Source: Candidatus Bathyarchaeota archaeon (GTDB lineage Archaea; Thermoproteota; Bathyarchaeia; Bathyarchaeales; Bathycorpusculaceae). Taken from it: DNA of 5,347 nucleotides. The stretch's first letter is position 1. Each line of letters begins with the position of its first letter. A model generated the notes under the pieces. It ran no database searches. It was not told the origin of the DNA and saw nothing but the letters and a program-made list of their open reading frames with translations. Of the stretch, positions 1-4,995 are shown piece by piece. Made by a program: the position numbers and the translations under genes. The stretch covers positions 1 to 5,347 of the forward strand of contig JAGTRA010000075.1 of assembly GCA_018396935.1 (NCBI GenBank), given 5' to 3'.

Positions 1-2
1 CC

Positions 3-80
3 AAGGCGATTGATAGAATTCTTCGGAGATATGTATACAATCCCAACATGCGTATTAGAGAATTTAATCAGCACAAATAG
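3..80 (+). CDS. Possible 3' end of a gene entering from the left
   Basis: Reading from base 3, an open frame of 25 codons runs to a TAG at 78-80. Its peptide is basic and protein-like (it contains IDRILRRYVYNPNMRIREF), as expected for the C-terminal tail of a protein that starts outside the window. Frame 1 is also open, to a TAA at 109-111, and reads less like a protein, so the assignment is uncertain. No family can be named from so short a piece. Confidence 0.3.
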   Translation, partial: KAIDRILRRYVYNPNMRIREFNQHK

Positions 81-163
81 TAGATCGGGCCGTATGCAAT
101 TAAAAAATTAAGTGAGCCCAATTTATTCACCTTAGCACATTTAATTCTGGTCTCTAATAGTTT

Positions 164-192
164 AAAAATATCCTTTGAGAGTTGAAATCAAC
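164..192 (-). terminator. Hairpin plus T-run downstream of the minus-strand remnant
   Basis: GTTGA-AA-TCAAC at 181-192 is a perfect 5-bp inverted repeat. On the minus strand it is followed by a run of five T (168-164). It lies 19 bases beyond the stop codon of the minus-strand remnant at 211, where that gene's transcript would be expected to end. The stem is short, so termination is inferred. Confidence 0.35.
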
Positions 193-210
193 GTCTTTTA
201 TCCAAACGGC

Positions 211-421
211 TTAGTCTTCAAAAATGAATCCGGTCAATGGATGCGTCTTGTCGATCCATGGTGGCCTGTATCCCCACTCTTTTGCCATTATATCTCGCAT
301 GATCTTTCCACCCAGCTGATATTTTGACCCATATACGAAGTCATAGGACGGACCTTTAGTTTGTGAGTCTCATAAGGATGTCGTCCTTGAACTGGTAATT
401 ATTTTTCAATTTTTCATCCAT
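211..421 (-). pseudogene. Decayed minus-strand gene remnant, C-terminal part
   Basis: Two protein-like minus-strand reading frames follow each other with a frame change. The first (421 to 356) has an ATG and reads MDEKLKNNYQFKDDILMRL, then two more residues and a stop. The second (369 to 211) is 52 codons long and includes YGSKYQLGGKIMRDIM, GYRPPWIDKTHPL and the ending TGFIFED before TAA at 213-211. The second frame has no start codon near its beginning. The frames overlap for 14 bases around 356-369, as if one gene had suffered a frameshift there. Upstream of about 435 the sequence becomes the promoter of the plus-strand operon, so the 5' part is missing. I do not recognise the family. A short intact gene is less likely because the longer frame lacks a start. 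Confidence 0.4.
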
Positions 422-449
422 GTAGAGCCCAAAGAAGTTTTACAAAATG

Positions 450-455
450 TTTATA
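450..455 (+). promoter_or_regulatory. TATA box of the secreted-protein operon
   Basis: TTTATA at 450-455 follows an A-rich stretch (AAAATG). At usual archaeal spacing transcription would begin near 477-481, just past a C6-T-C5-A6 tract (459-476). This leaves a very short leader holding AGGGAG and then the CTG at 494. The agreement of box, leader and signal peptide supports the call. No transcript start is known. Confidence 0.45.
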
Positions 456-481
456 CGTCCCCCCTCCCCCAAAAAATTATT

Positions 482-487
482 AGGGAG
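482..487 (+). promoter_or_regulatory. Ribosome binding site that decides the CTG start
   Basis: AGGGAG at 482-487 is the only Shine-Dalgarno-like site near the beginning of the secreted protein. It sits six bases before the CTG at 494 and only three before the in-frame ATA at 491. No comparable site precedes the ATG at 548, which lies inside the coding region of the signal peptide. Confidence 0.45.
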
Positions 488-493
488 TACATA

Positions 494-1528
494 CTGAGGC
501 AACGCCCGGTTGTCTACTTTCTGATTTTTGGCTTTCTACTTACTCAAATGCTTGAATTAAGGTCAGCTGCGGCGTTGAAAGTCTCTATACAGTGGGGGCA
601 TCTTGCTCCTAGCGGGGCTCCACCAAATGAGCTAGACGCCGAATCTTGGATTTGCGATCAAATTTACTGGATGTTTTATGGATCAAGCACATTGTCGCCG
701 GTAAATGCCTACGGAACTTACACACAATTAGGATACGTGGTATACGTTCTTCAATATTGCCAATCTCCCAACAATAATGTTGATTGGGCTACGGTCTGGT
801 GGGGAGATTTCCTTGCTACCGGAGGAAATCCACCTCCATTCGGCCACCTAGGTTTTTATGGCGAGCAAGGTCAAAACATATTTGATCGCGATATATATAA
901 ATACGCTAATTATTACTGGTGGCCCCCGCCAAATAGTTGGTGGCAACCCATACCAAGTAAACAGTATTTCGTCTTCATTTGGACATGCGCAAATGGCGGT
1001 CTCTACTGGTATGATTCTAGCGGAAACTGGTACAATATAGCAGGAATCACGTATCCAGCATCTAGTCCATTTTATCCCCCTCCTACAAACACCAATACGA
1101 AATATGGGTTCTTTGATAACCCATATAGTTATCCGCCTAGTGCCGTAGGCATGCCATTAGCGTGGACTGGCACGGCGGGTATGAGCATTAATGGTTATAA
1201 CTCACCAGATTATGGTAGTTACTGTTACATAGGATGGGAAGCTGTCTCACCTTATATGGTGAACCCTACAGGTTATGATAGTTTGCAGTACAAGTGGTTC
1301 CCTTACTACTTCTACAGATACGCATTAGGGTTGGATAATGGACCTACACATCACACGATGAAACAGTCGCTTGATTATGCAACGAGCAAAATCTTGGGGC
1401 CTAGGTATACTTTTGGGAATTCCAAACTTTATAACGGGTATTGGGTGCAAGTTACGGGTGACGGTATGACTGGATGGTGGTATTGCAGGATGAGAGTTTT
1501 TGGTAACGGTAACATAGTTCTGCCATGA
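494..1528 (+). CDS. Secreted Tyr/Trp-rich protein, possible degenerate cysteine-peptidase fold
   Basis: An exported protein of unknown function, 344 residues from the CTG at 494 or 326 from the ATG at 548. I prefer 494 because the frame upstream of the ATG encodes a textbook signal peptide: RQR, then the hydrophobic PVVYFLIFGFLLTQML, then a SAAA cleavage site. The ATG start would remove nearly all of it. The mature part is strikingly aromatic; by hand count about 37 Tyr and 19 Trp in the 326 residues. Counting from the ATG, WWGDF (84-88), GHLGFYG (99-105), DRDIYKY (113-119) and FVFIWTCANGG (141-151) recall the strand-His ... strand-Cys order of caspase/gingipain-like (clan CD) peptidases. Gly-Asp stands where Gly-His might be expected, with Cys147 kept, so it may be an inactive relative. 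The end, RMRVFGNGNI, resembles tails I associate with archaeal surface proteins. It is the first gene of a two-gene operon. Function is inferred only. Confidence 0.7.
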   Translation: MRQRPVVYFLIFGFLLTQMLELRSAAALKVSIQWGHLAPSGAPPNELDAESWICDQIYWMFYGSSTLSPVNAYGTYTQLGYVVYVLQYCQSPNNNVDWATVWWGDFLATGGNPPPFGHLGFYGEQGQNIFDRDIYKYANYYWWPPPNSWWQPIPSKQYFVFIWTCANGGLYWYDSSGNWYNIAGITYPASSPFYPPPTNTNTKYGFFDNPYSYPPSAVGMPLAWTGTAGMSINGYNSPDYGSYCYIGWEAVSPYMVNPTGYDSLQYKWFPYYFYRYALGLDNGPTHHTMKQSLDYATSKILGPRYTFGNSKLYNGYWVQVTGDGMTGWWYCRMRVFGNGNIVLP

Positions 1529-1530
1529 TA

Positions 1531-1538
1531 GGGGAGGG
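1531..1538 (+). promoter_or_regulatory. Strong ribosome binding site that decides the GTG start at 1544
   Basis: GGGGAGGG at 1531-1538 begins two bases after the stop codon of the upstream gene. GGAGG (1533-1537) is six bases from the GTG at 1544, which is ideal. The in-frame GTG at 1538 overlaps the site itself and is therefore unlikely to be the start. The position suggests coupled translation of the two genes. Confidence 0.65.
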
Positions 1539-1543
1539 TGGGA

Positions 1544-2779
1544 GTGAGAATTCTAAATAAGGCAGGTTTCGTTGCAATCTTTTTGGCGGCTACTTTATTG
1601 GTTCAGTTTTCATGTGTAGCCGCTTTGGATTCAACAGTAAAGGATGTTATGCTTATCTTTTTGAGCGACGTTATAGGACTGGACTTAACGAAATATGACG
1701 TAGCAAAGGTAAGCTATAGCTACATGTTTCCACCATATTTTGGAGGTTATGTCAAAGAGGAGCATATTACGTTGGATCTTAGTTCAAGCAGTGGCGATGT
1801 AAGCGTGATGAGCACTTTTGTTAACGGTTTCATCTGGGTGCTGGTTGTTTATGGTCCCACGAACGGCACGGTTATCTATACTCGCCAAATGGCAACAAAC
1901 GCTCTTGACGAGGCGCGGATCATCCTCAGGAACTACCTAAGTTTCGCGGAGAAATATGGCTTAGGTACGTCTCATGTGAATCAAGCTTTAACCTTGCTGG
2001 ACAAAGTCAGCACGGCTCCCCCAAATTTTGGCATGCGCACCTTTAATAACATAACAGGGTTCGTTCCATCAAATATAACGGCGGACAACATGAAGCTGGA
2101 GACTACTTGGACTGGCGCAAAATGGATCTACATTGAAGACGCCGTTGAAATGCCCTTCAAATGCTTATCGATAGATTTTGGAGGAAACCAAATTGTTTTC
2201 TCTGACACATGGAACCTTTTCCACGTGGGAGGCATAAGCAAATTCTCTAGAGAAGAAGTTTTGGAAATCGCCTGGAAAGCCGCCAAAAGTTATAACTTAA
2301 CCGTAATAGGAGAAGGCGGTACCAGTATTCCTGTGATCCCTGAATGGCTTGACGTGCCTCCAGAGGTAACCCTTAACATGGTTCCGGGGCTATTTCATAG
2401 AAGGGAGATACCTGATAACTTTGTAAACGAGGGTAGTGCTGTAAGGGATCCGCTAGCACTCTATCCATTATGGCAAGTGATCTTTTACTTCAAGAAAATA
2501 GGCGGCATGGTTGGTATAGCTATTGGTGTCTGGGGTGATACGGGAGAAATCGCCTACCTAACACCATATGGCTATCCCGGAACGCCAAACATAAACCAAA
2601 CAAGTCCCTCAGAAACTTTACCATCCATGCCTGAAAACCAAAATATTCCCGAAAACAACGAAAATCCAACCCTAAAATACCTTCCCATAAGCATAGTTGC
2701 CATAATTGCGATCGCGCTAGTAATAATAACAATAGTCAATAGGAAAAATATTATTAAAAAAGATGCTGAATCGCGTTAA
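1544..2779 (+). CDS. Surface protein with signal peptide, PepSY-like region and C-terminal membrane anchor
   Basis: A 411-residue protein from GTG 1544 (413 if GTG 1538 is used), exported and held on the outer face of the membrane. Residues 1-27 are a signal peptide: basic MRILNK, hydrophobic AGFVAIFLAATLLVQF, and likely cleavage at CVAA|LD. The ectodomain carries five N-glycosylation sequons (NGT, NIT, NIT, NLT, NQT). Residues about 235-340 (FSREEVLEIAWKAAKSYNL ... LYPLWQVIFYF ... GVWGDTGEIAYL) look like a PepSY-type alpha/beta unit; this is a weak pattern match. A Pro/Asn-rich linker (about 346-378) leads to a membrane helix (YLPISIVAIIAIALVIITIV, 379-398) and a basic cytoplasmic tail, NRKNIIKKDAESR. 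It follows the Tyr/Trp-rich gene by 15 bases, so the two are probably co-expressed and may interact at the cell surface. PepSY domains in other proteins are often linked to peptidase inhibition, which would suit a peptidase-like partner, but this is speculative. Confidence 0.75.
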   Translation: MRILNKAGFVAIFLAATLLVQFSCVAALDSTVKDVMLIFLSDVIGLDLTKYDVAKVSYSYMFPPYFGGYVKEEHITLDLSSSSGDVSVMSTFVNGFIWVLVVYGPTNGTVIYTRQMATNALDEARIILRNYLSFAEKYGLGTSHVNQALTLLDKVSTAPPNFGMRTFNNITGFVPSNITADNMKLETTWTGAKWIYIEDAVEMPFKCLSIDFGGNQIVFSDTWNLFHVGGISKFSREEVLEIAWKAAKSYNLTVIGEGGTSIPVIPEWLDVPPEVTLNMVPGLFHRREIPDNFVNEGSAVRDPLALYPLWQVIFYFKKIGGMVGIAIGVWGDTGEIAYLTPYGYPGTPNINQTSPSETLPSMPENQNIPENNENPTLKYLPISIVAIIAIALVIITIVNRKNIIKKDAESR

Positions 2780-2814
2780 ATATTATTGGTTTTCATATAC
2801 GTATGAGGAGGATT

Positions 2815-2832
2815 CACTTAAAAATTTAAGTG
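2815..2832. repeat. 8-bp perfect inverted repeat abutting tRNA-Val 3' end
   Basis: CACTTAAA (2815-2822) and TTTAAGTG (2825-2832) form a perfect 8-bp inverted repeat with a two-base loop. On the minus strand it directly follows the tRNA-Val 3' end and contains a run of five T (2824-2820), so it could end tRNA transcription. It also lies 35 bases after the stop of the plus-strand operon and could serve both strands. The stem is A/T-rich, so it is weak as an RNA hairpin. Confidence 0.45.
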
Positions 2833-2905
2833 GGCCGGACCGGATTTGAACCGGTGACCTTCCGCACGTCAAGCGGATGTCCTAACCGGGCTAGACTACC
2901 GGCCC
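2831..2905 (-). tRNA. tRNA-Val (anticodon GAC)
   Basis: A complete 75-nt cloverleaf. The acceptor stem GGGCCGG pairs with CCGGCCC, and the discriminator is A (position 2831). The anticodon stem TCCGC/GCGGA encloses a seven-base loop, TTGACGT, giving anticodon GAC, which reads GUC and GUU valine codons. The T arm ACCGG-TTCAAAT-CCGGT is perfect. There is no intron in the anticodon loop, and no CCA is encoded (the next bases are CTT), so CCA must be added enzymatically. The gene is divergent from tRNA-Ser and convergent with the surface-protein operon. Confidence 0.95.
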
Positions 2906-2932
2906 ACTGAATTAATTTAATGCGGAGCTTGA

Positions 2933-2940
2933 ATATTTTA
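2933..2940 (-). promoter_or_regulatory. TATA box of tRNA-Val
   Basis: On the minus strand TAAAATAT (2940-2933) lies in the A/T-rich stretch GAAAATAAAATATTC. It is centred about 31 bases before the 5' end of the mature tRNA, the expected place for an archaeal TATA box with a short 5' leader. Inferred from position and composition only. Confidence 0.5.
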
Positions 2941-2989
2941 TTTTCTTTTTGGGGAACGAAGCTGCTTCATTTTAGAAACAAGACTCAAG

Positions 2990-3014
2990 ACTTTCCCAAT
3001 TGTTGAGGGAAAGT
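2990..3014. repeat. 8-bp inverted repeat between the divergent tRNA genes
   Basis: ACTTTCCC (2990-2997) and GGGAAAGT (3007-3014) form a perfect 8-bp inverted repeat with a nine-base spacer. GGGAAA recurs in GGGAAAACCC at 3031-3040. The repeat lies 49 bases upstream of tRNA-Ser and 85 bases upstream of tRNA-Val. It could be a dyad operator site or chance; no known motif is recognised. Confidence 0.35.
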
Positions 3015-3062
3015 AGCCATAAAGGTTAAAGGGAAAACCCAAAAAACTGTTTTTATAGCAGA

Positions 3063-3150
3063 GCCGGGATGGCGGAGTGGATAACGCGCAGGCCTTGAGA
3101 GCCTGTGGCCCATTTGGGCCGCGTGGGTTCAAATCCCACTCCCGGCGCCA
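3063..3150 (+). tRNA. tRNA-Ser (anticodon TGA), CCA encoded
   Basis: A type II tRNA of 88 nt including an encoded CCA (3148-3150). The acceptor stem GCCGGGA pairs with TCCCGGC, and the discriminator is G, as usual for archaeal serine tRNA. The anticodon stem CAGGC/GCCTG holds the loop CTTGAGA, giving anticodon UGA, which reads UCA. The long variable arm GGCCC-ATTT-GGGCC marks it as serine rather than a standard tRNA. The T arm is GTGGG-TTCAAAT-CCCAC. There is no intron. A run of four T follows at 3155-3158. The promoter is unclear: TTTTTATA at 3050-3057 is too close to be its TATA box, and CATAAAGGTTAAA (3019-3031) is a better but weak candidate. Confidence 0.95.
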
Positions 3151-3234
3151 ATTATTTTCATCACCTACTTCTTAGGTATTTACATCCATGCTTTGACATG
3201 AAATGCGAAACTACATACTGACCGAAAGAGAAAA

Positions 3235-3242
3235 CTTTTTAT
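3235..3242 (+). promoter_or_regulatory. TATA box with purine-rich BRE upstream of the serine gene
   Basis: CTTTTTAT (3235-3242) is preceded by the purine-rich CGAAAGAGAAAA, a good BRE-plus-TATA arrangement. Transcription would start near 3262-3267. This gives a leader of about 100 nt before the ATG at 3365, long for archaea, where leaders are often short or absent. Confidence 0.5.
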
Positions 3243-3262
3243 CTTAATAAAGTATTCATGTC

Positions 3263-3364
3263 TAGGTTGTGGCTGGTAAAGTGATGCCCTGCCAATCCGA
3301 TTAACTAAGGAAATAGTTTTCGTCTTTATCGGCTTAGGCGATAGAAGGTTTTGGGGGTTATGCC
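3263..3364 (+). promoter_or_regulatory. Structured 5' leader of the serine gene, candidate regulatory RNA
   Basis: The leader holds several inverted repeats. An imperfect stem pairs TGGC (3270-3273) with GCCA (3291-3294), extended by GG/CC. AACTA (3303-3307) pairs with TAGTT (3314-3318) around AGGAAA. TATCG (3327-3331) pairs with CGATA (3339-3343). An alternative pairs CCGAT (3297-3301) with ATCGG (3328-3332); it uses the same bases as the last hairpin, so the two are mutually exclusive. The last hairpin ends 10 bases before the Shine-Dalgarno site at 3353. This resembles a switching leader, but I do not recognise any known riboswitch class. An independent small RNA is the main alternative. 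Confidence 0.35.
3353..3358 (+). promoter_or_regulatory. Ribosome binding site of the serine gene
   Basis: GGGGGT at 3353-3358 ends six bases before the ATG at 3365. It fits the GGAGGT pattern with a wobble. It supports ATG 3365 over the out-of-frame ATG at 3360, which opens only a seven-codon frame. Confidence 0.5.
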
Positions 3365-4993
3365 ATGTTTCTCGTGGTTCTAGACTTTGACAGTGTACTT
3401 GTTAAAGGCGAATATCTTCCAATTCTCGCAAAGATGGTAGGTAAAAGCGAGGAAGTTGAAAAAATAACAAGAGATGGTATAGAGGGGAAATTAAGCTGGA
3501 AAGAGGGGCTTCAAAAAAGGATAGAGCTACTGAAAGGCATTGAATATGAGAAATTCATAGAAGCAGCTAAACTTCTTGAATTAAGAGATGAAGCAAAGAG
3601 GTTCATAGAAGCTTTAAGAAGATTAGGTGATGTGAAAATAGGGGTTGTAAGCGGCTGCTTTGACGTTGTTGTTAACCCCATAAAGGAAGAGTTAGGTTTA
3701 GATTTCGCAGTTGCAAACAGGCTTCAATTCAATGATGGAAAACTTGTAGGTGTAGAAGTAATCGTTGATTCAAATAAGGATGAGCATATGGAGCGTATAG
3801 CCAAACAGTATGGGATTCCCCTTGAAAATGTAATAGCAATAGGCGACGGAGCCAACGACATAAACATGATACGAAAAGCTGGTTTAGGAATAGGCTTTAA
3901 CCCTACACAAGCTCTTGAAAAACATGCGAAAGTAAATGTGTATGCAGAAAAACTAGAGGAAATACTGCCAGTTATAGAGAATTTTATACGCGAAAAAACT
4001 AAACAAGACACGATTGCGGTAGAGGAAAAAAGAAAGGTGTTGATATGCGATCCAATAGACCCGGAGGGAATAGAAGTTCTAGTAAGGAATGGCTTTGAAG
4101 TAATTATAAAACCGGAAATTTCAAAGGAGGAGCTTAAAAAAGAAGTTTCAGAATGTGATGTCCTAATAGTTAGAAGCAGAACAAAAGTAACCAAGGAAAT
4201 AATAGATGCCGGAAGAAAATTAAAAGTGATAGCCAGAGCTGGCGCCGGAGTAGATAATATAGACGTGGAATATGCGGAAAAGAAAGGAATAAAAGTGATT
4301 TGCGCGCCTGAAGCTGTGTCAGTAGCTGTAGCAGAATTAACGATTGGATTAATTTTAGCTTTAGCAAGACAGATACCAAAAGCAGACCGCGCTATGAAAG
4401 AGGGCCGATGGATAAAAAATGAGATAAAGGGCTGGGAGCTCTATGGAAAAACTTTAGGCATTATAGGTTTTGGAAGGATAGGCCAGAGAGTTGCTAGGCT
4501 AGCAAAAGCCTTTGGAATGAGAATCCTCATATGCGACCTAAACAATCCGCCAGCAAAACTACTTGAGGAATTGAAAGCCAAAGCCGTGTCTTTAGAGGAG
4601 CTACTAAGGGAAAGCGATATAGTGACTATACATGTCCCCCTGACAGAACAGACATACCACATGATAGGGAGAGGAGAATTACAACAAATGAAAAACGGCG
4701 CATACATCATAAATACGGCTAGAGGCCCTGTAATAGATGAAGAAGCCCTAAGAGAAGCCCTAAAAACTGGCAAAATAGCTGGAGCAGCATTAGATGTTTA
4801 TGAAAAAGAGCCTCCAAATGATTACTCGCTAATAAAAATGGATAATGTTGTATGTACACCACATATAGGGGCTCAAACAGAGGAATCGCAAAGAATGGCC
4901 TCGTTAGCAATAGCTTATAAAATAATTCAAGCGATTAAGCATCCAACAGAAGGAATATGTGACTTTAAATGCTATGAATGCGCAGAATATTAA
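3365..4993 (+). CDS. Fused phosphoserine phosphatase / D-3-phosphoglycerate dehydrogenase
   Basis: A 542-residue cytoplasmic fusion covering the first and last steps of phosphorylated serine synthesis. Residues 1-210 are a SerB-type HAD phosphatase of normal archaeal length: DFDSV (Asp7 nucleophile, Asp9), Glu16 and Arg52 (matching Glu20 and Arg56 of the M. jannaschii enzyme), VVSGCFD (Ser96), Lys138 and GDGAND (Asp161, Asp165). A charged linker (211-223) leads to a SerA-type 2-hydroxyacid dehydrogenase: RAGAGVDNID (291-300), Rossmann GFGRIG (368-373), Asp391 at the end of the next strand (favouring NAD), and the catalytic set Arg453 (TARG), Glu482 (EKEPP) and His500 (TPHIGA). The dehydrogenase stops without an ASB or ACT region, so classical serine feedback is not expected. 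It ends in an odd Cys tail (C532, C536, C539). The start is supported by GGGGGT upstream. The middle, transaminase step may come from the convergent aminotransferase. Both domains look intact. The dehydrogenase could alternatively act on other 2-hydroxy/2-keto acids, but the fusion favours serine. Confidence 0.9.
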   Translation: MFLVVLDFDSVLVKGEYLPILAKMVGKSEEVEKITRDGIEGKLSWKEGLQKRIELLKGIEYEKFIEAAKLLELRDEAKRFIEALRRLGDVKIGVVSGCFDVVVNPIKEELGLDFAVANRLQFNDGKLVGVEVIVDSNKDEHMERIAKQYGIPLENVIAIGDGANDINMIRKAGLGIGFNPTQALEKHAKVNVYAEKLEEILPVIENFIREKTKQDTIAVEEKRKVLICDPIDPEGIEVLVRNGFEVIIKPEISKEELKKEVSECDVLIVRSRTKVTKEIIDAGRKLKVIARAGAGVDNIDVEYAEKKGIKVICAPEAVSVAVAELTIGLILALARQIPKADRAMKEGRWIKNEIKGWELYGKTLGIIGFGRIGQRVARLAKAFGMRILICDLNNPPAKLLEELKAKAVSLEELLRESDIVTIHVPLTEQTYHMIGRGELQQMKNGAYIINTARGPVIDEEALREALKTGKIAGAALDVYEKEPPNDYSLIKMDNVVCTPHIGAQTEESQRMASLAIAYKIIQAIKHPTEGICDFKCYECAEY

Positions 4994-4995
4994 AA

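Noticed and set aside
100..120. Similarity of AAAAAATTAAGTGAGCC to the tRNA-Val flank at 2819-2835
   Set aside because: Short, A/T-rich and imperfect; no tRNA remnant or repeat boundary surrounds it, so chance is the better explanation.
447..497. Short frame MFIRPPSPKKLLGSTY as leader peptide or true start
   Set aside because: Its ATG precedes and overlaps the TATA box, and the frame ends before the signal peptide; kept only as part of the frameshift alternative.
858..1040. 60-codon plus-strand frame inside the aromatic protein gene
   Set aside because: It lies wholly within the secreted-protein gene in another frame and has no own ribosome site; the main frame has the signal peptide and composition of a real protein.
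2520..2732. 70-codon minus-strand frame
   Set aside because: Antisense to the C-terminal linker and membrane helix of the surface protein; it mirrors that sequence and has no promoter or ribosome site.
2938..3132. 64-codon minus-strand frame
   Set aside because: It overlaps most of tRNA-Ser and the tRNA spacer; the Pro/Gly-rich start is the antisense of the tRNA.
3258..3284. Eight-codon upstream frame MSRLWLVK as an attenuation peptide
   Set aside because: Its ATG lies before the predicted transcript start, it has no ribosome site, and it is not enriched in serine codons.
3281..3300. C/D box small RNA suggested by GTGATGCC and CCGA
   Set aside because: The box C match is incomplete, the D box would need CTGA, and no C'/D' pair is visible.
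3724..4194. 156-codon minus-strand frame
   Set aside because: Antisense to the phosphatase/dehydrogenase fusion; its Ser/Ile/Phe-rich composition is the usual mirror of an A-rich coding strand.
4170..4910. Three minus-strand frames opposite the dehydrogenase domain
   Set aside because: All are Leu/Ser-rich mirrors of conserved dehydrogenase sequence, with no independent signals.
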